Assembly: GCA_951799445.1 (NCBI GenBank) | Contig: OX637292.1 | Coordinates: 20,215,296-20,279,295, forward strand | DNA from: Pseudisothecium myosuroides | Taxonomy: Eukaryota; Streptophyta; Bryopsida; Hypnales; Lembophyllaceae | DNA length: 64,000 nucleotides | Direction: 5' to 3' | Shown: in pieces, positions 12,501 through 24,722 of the stretch | Numbering within the stretch: the first letter of the stretch is position 1 | Layout: each line of letters begins with the position of its first letter | Translations under genes and position numbers: made by a program | The notes under the pieces: generated by a model | The model's database searches: none | Told to the model about the DNA's origin: nothing | The model's input: only the letters and a program-made list of their open reading frames with translations

Positions 12501-15500
12501 TTTTTTTCCTAGTCTTTCAATTCAACTTTTCAACTTAATTTTTTTTTTAATTCAATAAAGGTAGTGCAAAATTTTTAAGTTTAGCAGATTCAAAGCCTTA
12601 AAAATCTAGTCATGTAGGATACAAAATAATCAATTTTCTACACTTAAAATGCAAATATCTTGCAATCCACGCGATCAAAGTTTTTGAAATTTCTTCCACA
12701 CATTCTTATAAAACTACATGGTGCAAGATTTTACAGTTACTTTCTTCAATACTCATATATTTCATATATAATACTTCCAAGATAATATCAGGGATGATAT
12801 TTGAGGTAATATTTGGATAGTACACGGGTACATCATAGTTACATAAATTTTAGCTAAGACCATTGATATTATATTTTAAAATAAATCTAGCAAGTATTCT
12901 TAGAATATTCAAAAAAAATTCAACCTTTTATTTTGAAAATATTTGCATGGCTACAATATATGCACAATCATATCATTCATCCTCGTGGAATAAAATTAAG
13001 ATTGTGTTCAAACAGGTTTGAAATTTTTTCTTAAGAATTTTAAAGGATTTCCTAATTCTTCAATGACCTAAAGACCTATTCATACTTGTTCTTCAACTTT
13101 GGAGATTATATTGTAATATACAAAAGGAAATTGTTTCAAATTCTTAAATATTTCATTTGTGCTTAGCATTGGATTGGTTTCTTAATTTAATAGGTAAAAC
13201 TATTAAAGTGTAAAAAGTATTACAAAGTGTCTAATATAAAGCTAATATTTGAGTTGATATTTAGAAATTGACTATTTCATTGTCATATCTATAATTTTAG
13301 GCAATTATCACAAATTTTGATTTCTAAAAATGAAAGTTGTATGATTAGTAAATATACAATAGTTAATGCCTATAAATTAGTTTGATTTGATTTTCATTTT
13401 GAAAGATCTTATTAAATTAAAATATATAGATAATTTTCAATTGTTGTTCAATACATTTATAAAACTTCAAAAAAATCAAAATAACCATATTTTATAACAA
13501 ACCTCACCTAGTGCAAGTATATATATTTTTTTCCATTTTAGTAATGACAACCAACTAAAAGTCTTTGAATTTGAAAATTTTGAATGTTTTTATACAAATT
13601 TTTGGTTTCCAAAAAATAATTCTTAGAAGTTATTCTCAAAAATTGAAGTGAGCTCACAATCAAATTCATTCATGATCAAAGCAACATAGTTTAACCGTCT
13701 AGCCACCTAATGCATCATAGATGAAAGGACACACACAAGACTCTAAGTAATCATGTGTCTTTCAAATTAGGGAGCTTGAAAAAACATACCGTAGAATAAA
13801 CAATTATGACCACTATTCTATGGCTTTATTTTAATTGCTTACAAAATTTTGTGGATATAAATGACGAAAAGACCCCATGACTACTTGAAATGTGACGATG
13901 TAAGATGTTATATTCATCAAGTCATAAATGAGTTTGAACCTAAATGGCATCATTGGAATTATGTATAAAACATAATAAGTAAAAACATCATCTATTACAA
14001 TAAATTAATTATCTAGATACCAGTAGGCAAAGATATTTAAATTTGCATAAATAATAGTGTGAGTATTGGATATAATTGGTATATGAACATCCTAGCAGTA
14101 TTTCAAAAATATCACATTATCTTATACATAATTTATCAATAGAAATTAAGATGCTAATAAAAAGGACTCATTGTCTATATGGGTGATGTCTTTGAAATAT
14201 TTAGCAAATTTTTTTGACTTTTATATATTACTTGCATTTTCACTTTAGTTAATAGAATTCCATTCAATATTTTCTTCATTCATATTGAATCACCTATCAT
14301 CATGTGTTATGATTTGAGACCCATTTTATTTAATTAAAACATTGAGAAGCGATGGAATTATAAAGTAACCATTACTTTTGCTATGCCTTCATATAGATAT
14401 TACAAAATGCCTAGCTATTTTTATTTGATTTTCTATGTATTGAAACATCATTTGTACCTATTTAAAAAAATTAAAATATCAAAAATGTGACAATTTTCTT
14501 GAGATTTTTCACCTTCTTAGTTCTCCTAATTAGAAAATTATTTTATACTGAATGTGCATAGAATACTATCTTTTAATGGTCTATATGTTTGGTATATTTA
14601 TTTATAATTTTTTTTTAAAATTATTATGATATTGTAGAAGAAATTACCTATAATATTTTTTTAATGTAATGAATAGTACACATGTTTCTTATGCATCATA
14701 AAGTTTAAAAAATTGAAAGTATCATAGCCCATTCATAACATGAACAATTAGAAGACTAGTATTTGAGAAGAAATCATGTGTAGACTTACGTAAAAACTAT
14801 TGGAATGATGAAGAAAATAATGAATAAGTGCCTATGTATAAGACATGGAAGAATCAAATGACTAGAAAAAAATGGTTTAATTAGCATATTTTATAGGAAT
14901 TTAATTTAAAATATGCACGGTAAAGATTTTTCAAAAAAAAAAAGTGTATTTTATTTAGAAATTCAATATGATTACTATAAAACTTCTTCTAACATATTTT
15001 GTCTCCTATACTTCATTAAAGTTCACTAATGATTCAGACATTAAAAATTACAAACATTGCAACAATTTCTTTGATAATCAATTTCATTAAATTGGCTTGA
15101 TTCTTGAGCACTAAAAAATTGTCATCTATTCAAAGCTATATAGATTTATGATTTTATGCTTTTTCTTCAAAAAGTATCAAAGTTGTGAAAATTTCATATA
15201 ACAAAATTGAGAAATTTCTCTAAAGAATTTAAAAGGACTATTATAGTGGAGCGTCATCCATTAAAGTTTGGAACAGTCGCCACCTTTCCCAACAGTCTAT
15301 ATTTATGCCATTTTTACAAACTTTTTGTTGATGAACATTTCTTCTCCAAAGAACATGTTTGGTGTGTGCTTTAATAATAGCATCATCATTTGATCAACCA
15401 AATTGTGTGGTTCAATTTTTTTGTCTCTTATATAACAGTGATAAAAGATATTCAATTTTTTTTGGAATTAAATAGGTTGATTTGGGACTACAAATTTTTT

Positions 15501-15560
15501 AATAAACTTTGCCATTTTAACTAGAGTTTATCAATTAGTCAACATCAACAACTACATTGT
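9541..15560. other. AT-rich intergenic region
   Basis: About 6 kb of very AT-rich sequence without an ORF that looks like a protein. It contains homopolymer runs, one TTAACCCCTAAAG end near 11903 without a clear partner, and pieces of dispersed repeats. The stretch 9880-10000 resembles 23800-24000 and 28480-28650. The stretch 10430-10655 resembles 30033-30240 in reverse orientation. Nothing else could be assigned. Confidence 0.6.
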
Positions 15561-15574
15561 TTGCTCAAGCTTGA

Positions 15575-15760
15575 GACATCACCACTCTGGAGCTCCCCAA
15601 CCCCACTCCATTCTTCCAAGCTCTCACGATCTTCTCCCTTTTGCTCATCACCACGCGCCTTCAAACTGCACCGCTCCTTCGTGGCTTAGCCATCTACGTC
15701 TTCTTCCTCATCTACCTCCTAATCACCCAAGAATATAAAAACAAACTTGTTCCCTAACCG
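15575..15760 (+). pseudogene. GC-richer open segment, possible gene relic
   Basis: A plus-strand frame reads a hydrophobic peptide, including FFQALTIFSLLLITTRLQ and then a Leu/Ile/Tyr-rich stretch, and stops after KNKLVP. Base composition is clearly GC-richer than the surrounding 6 kb. The peptide could be a membrane segment of a degraded gene. A link to the N-terminus of fatty-acid elongase 3-ketoacyl-CoA synthases was considered but the match is too weak to claim. Confidence 0.25.
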
Positions 15761-15966
15761 TCATAATCATACATGGAATTAGATAATTATATTAAATTGG
15801 GAGGTTCAAGAGCATTTTTAGACATATTATTAAGTTTTTCCACTAAACAAAAAATTTCTAGAGTTTTACCAATAGGTTTATCTAAAAATAAGCTTACAAC
15901 GAGGATAGAATGAGAAAAAAGTATATTAGTTGAAATCCTCTTTCTTTCTAATCAAGACTTAGTACC

Positions 15967-16308
15967 TTGAATACCAAACTTGGCATTATGTCCAAGAAGA
16001 AGAAAGATGATGCAGTATGGGAAGATTGTGGTTGCCACCTCTCCATGAAAACACGCACATTCATTGTTGACACAAGCATTGTCATCCCCCACATTTGTAC
16101 CTTTGGAAAGGATGAACAAGCTAAGCATTACATCTTTGACCAAGCTGCTTTTCAAGCTATCACTAAAGCTCACCAAGGCTCCCCGCTTGACATGTGGGTC
16201 CAAAAACGCCTTTGTGAACACCGACTCTTTATTGCAAAGCCTCCAGGGCGTCCTCTTCTTCCTCCCGTACCTTGGCGTTACGATAAACCTTCTATAGGTG
16301 GGCACTAG
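15967..16308 (+). CDS. Hypothetical ORF, unknown (113 codons)
   Basis: An open frame of 113 codons in a patch of GC-richer DNA inside an AT-rich region. It includes CHLSMKTRTFIVDTSIVIPH, KHYIFDQAAFQAITKAHQGS and a Pro-rich end (GRPLLPPVPWRYDKPS). Two other frames over the same bases (plus strand 16064-16297, minus strand 15952-16305) are also open, so open-frame status alone does not prove coding. I do not recognise the protein. It may be one exon of a gene, a captured fragment, or a decayed copy. No start context or splice partner could be fixed. Confidence 0.3.
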   Translation: MNTKLGIMSKKKKDDAVWEDCGCHLSMKTRTFIVDTSIVIPHICTFGKDEQAKHYIFDQAAFQAITKAHQGSPLDMWVQKRLCEHRLFIAKPPGRPLLPPVPWRYDKPSIGGH

Positions 16309-17235
16309 CCATTCATTATGAGCAATTTAATTTTAGATTCATTACCTGCATAATTTCCACAAAATAATTGGTCCTCAAAAAAAAAATCCAATGATATCAC
16401 CTATTTAAGGTTGTTGAGCTTTAAATTGCTCATGTAACCATAAATAATGAAGCAATAATAAGGATATTCATTTTTAGGAATCCTAGAAAATACCAAAAGT
16501 TATAAAATGTTAGGCTCTATTTGGCCCTTCTTTCAATTGTTATTAAAGATTACTTTCTAATTTTTATCCAACTAGTATTTTAGAATGGCAAAAAAGCTTG
16601 AATGCATGCAATCTAATTAAATTGAATTGTCTTTAGTCTCTCGAGATTGATGTTTAGGTCCCACCGTGGGAACTCAAATCTAGAAAGAGGATTCAATTTT
16701 TTTTTACTTCTCAAGCAATGATTAAATAATTTTGGTTCTTCTTTTGGGCTTTGAACTACAAAATTGGAACCTACACAAAACAATTTAGTGAAGACACCTC
16801 ATTTTCACTAGATTACATACAATCATTACTTTATTGTGACTAGATTGTCATTATTTTACTAATTACTTTATATTTTCCAATTTTATTACTCCATTTGATA
16901 TTTATTTATTTCAAGCTAGAATGGATAATTTGCCAATGGTAGTTGCCCATCAATATTCTTTCAAAGTATTTAAAAAAAATCTCAAGTAACTACAACAAAA
17001 GCTATATGTAGATCATTTTTCATCTATATATGTTTTTAATATTTGATCAATTTTGATGATTTTATTTAGTTTTTAATGATTACTATCCATCATTTGAACT
17101 ACAAAAGAATTATAATTTTGAAGAATTTCTAGATTAAAAATCTAAACGCCTTCCTTCAATTTTGCCTAATATTCTATAGCAATTTAGGATTTAGTGTAAA
17201 ATTAACATAATTGTGAACCTTGTAAAGATTGGACC

Positions 17236-17643
17236 TTACCGCCGGGATGGCAGTTATGGGAGCCAAAAGACAAGATGTTGAGCTTCAATGAGGAGAATTC
17301 AACAGAAGATTATGACATGAATATGAGCTTATTTTTTCTTTTCATAAATTTGCGAGATCCTATGAAGCAAAAAGAAATGAAAGCAAGTGTAGAGGGGTGG
17401 GTGATGGCGTGCAGTGAAGACACTTGCTTGATTAGGGGTAAACATCTTAGCAAGATGGATCGATGCTTTGTCACCAACAATTCTAATTTTTTCACATATT
17501 TGTGGGCCGCCGGTGATAAGCTAAATTCCTTTCTCCGGAACTTGAAGATCCGTGGCCAAATGCGTCACATACGCCGGTTGGTGGATATCATTGTTGATTC
17601 TCGTGTTCACTCTGGAGCATGTGGTCATCTTTCCAATTCTTGA
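17236..17643 (+). CDS. Hypothetical ORF or exon, unknown
   Basis: The frame is open from about 17236, with WTLPPGWQLWEPKDK before the first ATG at 17275, to a TGA after CGHLSNS at 17641-17643. The 122-codon part after the ATG has normal amino-acid composition: VEGWVMACSEDTCLIRGKHL, then NFFTYLWAAGDKLNSFLRNL, then RRLVDIIVDSRVHSGACGHL. It is GC-richer than its surroundings. The open frame upstream of the ATG suggests a terminal exon rather than a complete gene. It may belong with the ORF at 15967-16308, but no joining could be shown. I do not recognise a family. Confidence 0.35.
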   Translation, partial: LPPGWQLWEPKDKMLSFNEENSTEDYDMNMSLFFLFINLRDPMKQKEMKASVEGWVMACSEDTCLIRGKHLSKMDRCFVTNNSNFFTYLWAAGDKLNSFLRNLKIRGQMRHIRRLVDIIVDSRVHSGACGHLSNS

Positions 17644-17649
17644 ATCTTA

Positions 17650-18434
17650 AAATCCTAAATCCTAAATATCCTAAATATGATTTTTGTAAAAGGATTGAAT
17701 CAATTCAATCGTATCTAGGTGGAAAGAAAGAAAAACTTGCAAAAATGAAGGTGTTTGTTTAAATTCTAGTTCATCTATTTTTCCTCAAAAGCTCTAAATC
17801 TAAATTTTTCTTCCAAACACAATCTCTAAAGGGTTAATTTTCCTTTTTGTATTTGGTTGTAAGGCAATTTTAATTACATTGATAAACTTCCAATTGCTAA
17901 ACATGAGATGTAGTTAAGCAAGTTTTCCAATCATAACATTCTCATTTGTGAAGGTCACTTTTCTTCTTTGATTTCAACTTATACTTTAAACAAATGAACT
18001 GAACATGTTTGTTCACGCCAAATGATGCCAAATTTATTCTTCTAATTAATTAATTGGTTGAATTTCTCTTTTAATTTAAAGTGGGTTATGATGTTATAAT
18101 TCATTTTGATTTTGTTTGGGAATGATAGGATGAATTTAAATTAGATGATTTATGTTCACAAGATTGAAATATGCATTCAAAATACTTAAGATGAATGATC
18201 ATGATAATTGAAGAGAAATTTATTTCTTAATATATATGATCAAAATTTTATTTTTACTACACTCTAAATTTAAAATAGCCATATCTCACTTGATGATTAT
18301 CACCTTTGTAGTGATGTTGAAACTAGAGAAAAAATGATATGGGTCCTAGTTGAGCTTATAGATGTTTGGAATAAATATATCTATAGAAAATATTTCTTTG
18401 ATAGCAAAATGACTTGGAAGGTCACTTTGGATGT
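17650..18434. other. AT-rich spacer
   Basis: Nothing recognisable apart from simple AT-rich sequence. The bases just after the ORF end (17648-17680) repeat atcctaaat several times. Confidence 0.5.
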
Positions 18435-18774
18435 TTAACTCCTAAAGTTTCATGATTATGTTTTCACCAAAAATGCTCAAAAATTGCCATTTTTAGTACA
18501 AGTACCAAGTTTTTGAAGTAAAACTTGTTTTGACACATGTAACCGTAGGATCTTGTAGTGTGCTAACTTGAAAACACATGCTAAGAATTTCAGAAACTTC
18601 CACCGTGTTGATTGCAAGATATTAGCATTCAAATTCACTAGTCCTTTTTTTAGCCCCGTGAAAAACAGGGCAACTACACTTTACAAGCTCACTTTTCTAT
18701 GAAAAAATGTCCAAAATGGTGGTGCTTCTTGGGATTCTTTTTCCTAGACAAGTTGGCTACATGATTAACCCTTA

Positions 18775-20308
18775 ACTGCCTCGGCGATCATATATGGTCG
18801 AGCTGAAATTTCAGGCTCATTTTGGTATGGGCAGTTAAATTCGTTTGACCGTTTTAAAAAAAATTTCGGGCAGTTTTTAGAATTAACTATTGAAAACTTT
18901 CATTTTTCATTGCAAAAGGTAAACATTTGATTTTTGAGAGGTCTTCAAAGCCATATATGTCCCAAAGTGGAAGAGTAAAATTTCCTAATTTTACTTCATT
19001 TCCCAACTTTTGCCAATTTCACTTGATTTGAGATCTAAAAACTTGTACTTATCCATTTGCTTTGAAAATGGTCCCAATGGAAAGAGTAAAGTGTTTTCAT
19101 GATTTTCACCATTGAAAATTTAACCCCTAAAGGACCAAGCTGCATTTTTTTGGCAACATAGCGATTTTGGGCAGCTCACTACGAATGGAGTTTTTATTTT
19201 TTTCCTTTGAAAATTTTACACAACATGTGCCCAAGGAGTAGCTTTAAGGCCCAACAATTTTCATAACTTTTGACTATATAGATAAAAAGTTATTGCATGC
19301 TATGTGATTTGCTTTGAACTTTGGGCAGCTCGGGCAGCTCTGAAAATTTCTTTAAAAATGACTTTTAAAAAAAATAAAAATTTGAAATTGGTCCTTTAGA
19401 TTTATATAAGCATGGGAAGCTTTGAATCATTCAATTCCGATCAATGACTGAAAAGTTGTGAGGAATTTAAGTTTGCGGGTAGGCATGGTTTTCATTTACT
19501 TCATGCCTACCCGCAAATTTAAATTCCTCATAACTTTTGACTCATTGATCAAAATTGAATGATTCAAAGCTTCCCACGCTTATATAAATCTAAAGAACCA
19601 ATTTCAAATTTTTATTTTTTTTAAAAGTCATTTTTAAAGAAATTTTCAGAGCTGCCCGGCTGCCCAAAGTTCAAAGAAAATCACATATCATGCAATAACT
19701 TTTTATCTATGTAGTCAAAAGTTATGAAAATTGTTGGACCTTAAAGCTACTCCTCGGGCACATGTTGTGTAAAATTTTCAAAGAAAAAAAATAAAAACTC
19801 CATTCATAGTGAGCTGCCCAAAATCACTATGTTGCCAAAAAATGCAGCTTGGTCTTTTAGGGGTTAAACATGCAAGTGTTGATTTGGAGTTATTTGCGAT
19901 TTATACTTAAAAAAAAAATTGCATTTCACCAATTGCAAGGTGGATTGTGTAATAAGTTTGATAGCTTTTCATGTGAAATTAAGTTTTTTGAAAGTGCATT
20001 TTAGTGTGCTAACATTATTTGTAGTCATTCATGTCACTTCCCATCTCAAAAAACTTTTATATGCAAATTTCTAAAACATGGCAGCATACTAAAAATAGAA
20101 AGCATACATTTTTCTTGTTATAATCTCACAACTCTTATGCAATTTTGCACTCAAAATTGGTATGCATACTAGTAATTAAGCTCTTCAAACATCTAAACGG
20201 TTAGATTTTGAAAAAAATACAATTTGCTTCATTGGGGTTAACTATAAGCCCATACTCTTTTTTCATAGTCAAAACACTCTTGAAAAGGCTTGGGCATTTA
20301 GGGGTTAA
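18775..20308. mobile_element. Second-level TTAA-flanked insertion
   Basis: This element lies within the outer element and splits it at GGCTACATG. Its ends are TTAACCCTTAACTGCC and GGGCATTTAGGGGTTAA. It holds a third insertion at 19120-19867. Without that it would be about 786 bp. No protein-coding frame was seen. Confidence 0.7.
19120..19867. mobile_element. Fold-back TTAA element with long inverted arms
   Basis: Nearly the whole 748 bp is one inverted repeat. Left arm 19120-19485 begins TTAACCCCTAAAGGACCAAG. Right arm about 19502-19867 ends CTTGGTCTTTTAGGGGTTAA. The centre is gcgggtaggcatg, a loop of about 15 bases, then catgcctacccgc. Arms differ at only scattered positions. A transcript across it would fold into a hairpin of more than 350 bp. 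Confidence 0.9.
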
Positions 20309-20893
20309 AAAACTTCAAATCATTTGGAATTGTATAGCATAGAAGAAAAAATAAGTAAGTAGAAGGAAGTAGAGAATGATTCAAAATACAAAAATTTAAT
20401 TATGGAGTTGAAAAATGTCAATCCTAATGGTTGTAATGTTGTAATAAACAATCTGCATCCTCTGATTTATTTATTTTTTAAATATTGAAAATTGGGTAAG
20501 ATAAAGGACTTTAAAGTTTATTTTAGTGTAGAGAATCCATAACTACCCACAAACTAAAATTCCTCATAACTTTTGACTCATTGATCAAAATGGAATGATT
20601 AAAAGCTTTTCACGTATATCCAAATTTAAAAAACCAATTTCAATTTTTTGTTTTTGAAAAAGTGATTTTTTCTTATCTACACGGATTGTCCAAGTTGAGA
20701 AACAAACTACATATCATGGAATAACTTTTGACTCATATTTCCAAATGTCATAAAATTTAGTGCGTATGAAAGATATTCCTCGTCCCCACCTTTTACTAAA
20801 ATTTAAACCTAAAATATGAAAATTTCCAATCACAAGTACCTAGCCAAAATTGTTATGTTGCTAAAAATAGAAAGCAAGTCCTTTAGGGGTTAA

Positions 20894-22335
20894 AGATTGT
20901 TTTTAGTATTTTGTTGATTTTGCAAATAATATTGACTTTACATTTCACCGACACTTTTGAGGATTTTACTTTTGTTTCTATTGGATATAGAAAGTTTTTT
21001 TTGATGAGATTCCAACAAGTATTGCAAAAATTATGAAGGTTTGAATGGGTTTTTTGTGATTTTATAGGCAATCATATCAGTTTTTTAAAATTTTCTTGAG
21101 TATGATAGGTATGTATATAGAAATGAAGTTTTGATTCATTTCATAAATATGAATGAAGAAAAATATGAGAAGTATTTTGTTTTGTAGAAGACTTAGAAGA
21201 AAAAATAATATCTAAGGTATCTTTTGAACATATTCTATACAATTTAAAAAATATATATGGAGTATCAATTCACAAGGTTTACATGGCTTGCTTTGACATT
21301 CTCACCATAGGATAAACATAATTGAAGTCCATGTTAAAGCTATTTATCAATTTAGTTTTTCTTCACATTTGGTACATCTCTATAATTAATATTTCTTTAA
21401 AGATTAAAACTCAAGTTCTCTTTTTGTTAGATTTTTTTGAAGATTCCCAACTCAAACTTCTAATATATCATCAACTCAATGAGGTTATAATAATACATGC
21501 ATTTTTCCTAGAAATCTTGAAAGATAAAATTGAGCCTTTGGGCACAAGAACATAAACTTGATTTTTGAAGTTTAAATATGTATTGATCTTACAACATCTT
21601 GGATGTTTTCATTAAGAAAAATTAAAAAGATATACTTCTACAAGTTAGCTAATTTTTTTTTCTTAAAATTCCAATTTGTGTATTAATTTTTTGAGGGAAT
21701 TTAGGCCTTCTAATGTGAAGGAAATCAAAGGAGTTAATGATATCATAAGCTACATCTACAATGTACCTATACAATACTATAAATTTGATTGAAAAAAGAA
21801 TGAAATTTTATTTTTCTTTAATTTTATCATTGGAATGTATGTACACTCATTTTCTTTAATATTTTGCAAATCATACTACATATTTTAAAACTTGATAATA
21901 AAATAGTATTTTAACAAAGTGCACAACGTGCACAAACCATTGTGGAGTCCTTGGTCAAGAATTGGTAAATGGTACATGTTTTTGTCCAAAAGTAGACTTA
22001 GGACGCATCTTGGATGACACATTTTGTAGATCATGAATCATAAATGCATGATTTCATTTGAGTAAGTTGCACTACTTAGAGCATGTTAATCATGCATGCA
22101 AAACTATATTAAAATTGCTATAGAATACTTTTATCTCATTATCTCAATAAAATGACATTATATGAAAGACTTGTACTTTAGCAAGTCCTTGCATTGTTTA
22201 AAATTTGCAAGCATGATCCCCAAGAGATCAATGTATAATTTGTGCATTATTTTCAACACAACATTATAAAGTAAGTCTAAATGTTTCTAACAAAAAGCAC
22301 TTAGAGACAAGTATTTTGCAATTGATAAACTCACT
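20894..22335. other. AT-rich spacer
   Basis: No gene, RNA or repeat structure was recognised. The small ORFs are Phe/Leu/Lys-rich translations of AT-rich DNA. Confidence 0.5.
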
Positions 22336-23188
22336 TTAACCCCTAAAATTCCTTGCAACCAAATTGTGTGTTTTGAGTTTTTGATCAACTTTTGCAGTTT
22401 GACTTCTGAATTATTTGTGTGCTAAATTAATTTTTTAGTTGTGCATTTTTTATACAAATTTTGAAATATTATTTGCACTCATGGATGAGTTTGTATATAT
22501 TTTCAATGCTTTTTAAAGTGATTTGACATCAAAAATTTAATTTTTGTAATTATTGAAGGACTTGTAAGGAATTGCCACTCAGCACTTGTATTGACACCGA
22601 GGACACTCATTTCTTCTTTGAAGACAATGGCATGAAGAATCATCTTCTAAGCCATAAAAATTGTGTTTCCAATTTTTTTTTCCAATTTTTTTCCTTCTCA
22701 CTTTTTTTTTGGTTAATAATACAACAATCCACCATTTGGATTGCAAAAAAAAGGATTATTAAAATTTTGGCAAATTAACTGATATTTATAGATGTTTGTT
22801 CTTTTCAATGGAATATAATAATGCAAGGTGCATAAGTTGTTCATAATGTGAATTCAAATTTTGATTTCTGATATTCTAGTTTTCAATCCTAGCATACATA
22901 TTATATTAAAAGATGCAAATTAGATTCACCATCTATTAATTCTGATCAAAATTTGAAGTTGAATTACCCCACAAGCACATAGTGAAAGAAACCATGTCTA
23001 CTTTAAGTTCGTTGATCTCACAAATGATAAGGAATTTGAGTTTGAAACTTTTGTATGTTTTTTCATAAACAAGGTGAGATATAGATTTTATTATTACAAT
23101 TTTCAGTGTTTACATATTTATTCCTTGACACAAAAGTGACCATTTTTTGTGTTTTGGGGGCTAAACGCAGTGAAAATTTAAGGGTTAA
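22336..23188. mobile_element. Probable TTAA-flanked element
   Basis: The left end is TTAACCCCTAAAATTCC and the right end, read inward, is TTAACCCTTAAATTTTC. Length is 853 bp, with TTAA at both limits. The interior was not matched to other copies, so the pairing of these two ends is inferred. Confidence 0.5.
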
Positions 23189-23799
23189 CCTTAAACAAAT
23201 AGAGACCAATAAGCTACATGTGGCTCAATGACATTGTTTACCAAATGGATTGATAATATTCATGACTTCCCATATGACTTCAACGTGCACTAATTTAAAT
23301 GTATCAATATGAATATTGTCAATTAGTATCAAAAGCACAAATATGATAAGGTGGAACAACCCACTGATTATGTCACCCACGGTGACCCACACCCACCATT
23401 ACTTGGACCTCCCATTTGCACCAAGTCACCCACGGACCCACCCATTATTACAATCTTAGCAACCTTTTAGCAACACAATAATGCACTTGGAGAAGGGACA
23501 CTTCAATGTGTGCTTTAGCATTGGATCTACTCACACTTTACCAATTTAGTCCCAACAAACTTTGAAAAAACACAAAAAATTCATTCCTTGTCCAAATGTC
23601 TTTGTTCTACTGGCAATTGCCTCTCAAACTTATCAATCTCTGAAAAATATATGAGTTGACAAGTACCTTCTCTAAGGTACCTAGATAACAAATATAGGTG
23701 ATAGAAGGGTAATCTACCTTAAATTAGTGTCACTCTGCTTTAAAAAACAAATGTGCTTTAAAAGTGAGCATGACACATAAGTACATGTATTTTTCTTTC

Positions 23800-24000
23800 T
23801 TCAATGTACCAATAGTGTACATTTCAAGAGGTGGTCACTTTTAGTGACCACTATGTTTCAACTTCAAAAATTTATAACTAATTCTACAAAGGTCCAAAAA
23901 ATATGAAACAACTTGGGTTAGATGCCAATTCCATTCTTCTTCCTACAAAAATTTACTAAAATTAAATTGTTTTAAGGAGTTTAGATTCCCCCAAAAGACA
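23800..24000 (-). repeat. Dispersed repeat, inverted copy in GLX1 intron 1
   Basis: The reverse complement of this segment contains gcatctaac, tagaattagtta, aaattt..gaagttgaaa and tgtacactattggt. These line up with 28480-28650 in the first intron of the glyoxalase I gene and, more weakly, with 9880-10000. There are no coding features. Confidence 0.6.
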
Positions 24001-24021
24001 ATCAGCTCTTAAATGGTCGCT

Positions 24022-24676
24022 TTAACCCCAGAATGACCTTGAAGACAGAATGTGTCCTCGACCAATTTTTGAAGTTAAATAAAACCTTATTAAATTATTA
24101 TTTTTAGTAGTTTATATTTTTGAAACATTCTTTATGAAGTTTAGTTTTAGTTTCAAAAAATTGATTTTGAAAATAATTGATTATGATTTTTCTATTCAAG
24201 ATTTTGTGTGCAGGTGTCCATTGCAATCTTGACTTTTTGTAGTGTTGAGGGCTCTTGGGAATGAGCCTCAAATACACTAGATCTTTGAGGAAAAATCACA
24301 TTAGAAATTCATTTAAAAAATTTGTAGAGTAGATTTTGAGAAGTCATAAATTGATTGGGGTTATGCATGTTAGGCCCTTTAACCTCATATTTTTTTGGCG
24401 ATCAACTTTTTAGATTTGACATGTGAAAAGAAGATTGAAAGACTTCAAATCACTTTCATAGTTTTAACACCCTCATGATCAAACATTATAATCTTTCAAT
24501 CCGTAAGAGATATTGTTGTGTTTTCTTTTCTAATGTAATCTCTAACATGTCTAGTTTGATTTTGTACGGTTACAATTCAAAAAGAGTTGATATAACTTAT
24601 CAAAATGTTGGCTTTTTATTCAATTTAGAGCAAATTCCTAGAAGCTCAAGAAGTTCCAGGGTCATTTTGGGGTTAA
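24022..24676. mobile_element. TTAA-flanked MITE, 655 bp
   Basis: The left end is TTAACCCCAGAATGACCTTG. The right end, read inward, is TTAACCCCAAAATGACCCTG. These inverted ends of about 20 bp with terminal TTAA fit the family described elsewhere in the window. It ends 46 bp past the stop of the glyoxalase I gene and may lie in its 3' flank. The ORF inside is not protein-like. Confidence 0.75.
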
Positions 24677-24722
24677 GAGCATACTACCTTAGTTCGTAGC
24701 TATGGTCTTGGGTAATATGGAC

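Larger units (their letters stand above)
18435..20893. mobile_element. TTAA-flanked element interrupted by nested insertions
   Basis: The outer element starts TTAACTCCTAAAG and ends CTTTAGGGGTTAA. Its left 335 bp match 38696-39020, and its right part (from about 20309) matches 39031-39612. The two parts are separated by a 1534-bp insert, 18775-20308, which itself begins TTAACCCTTAACTGCC and ends GGGCATTTAGGGGTTAA. Removing that insert leaves about 925 bp, the size of intact relatives (917-945 bp). There is no coding sequence. TTAA at both ends and CCC/GGG termini suggest piggyBac-type target choice. Confidence 0.8.

Noticed and set aside
15952..16305. Minus-strand ORF over the unknown plus-strand ORF
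   Set aside because: No recognisable domain. Both strands are open over the same bases, so at most one is real; the plus strand was preferred only weakly.
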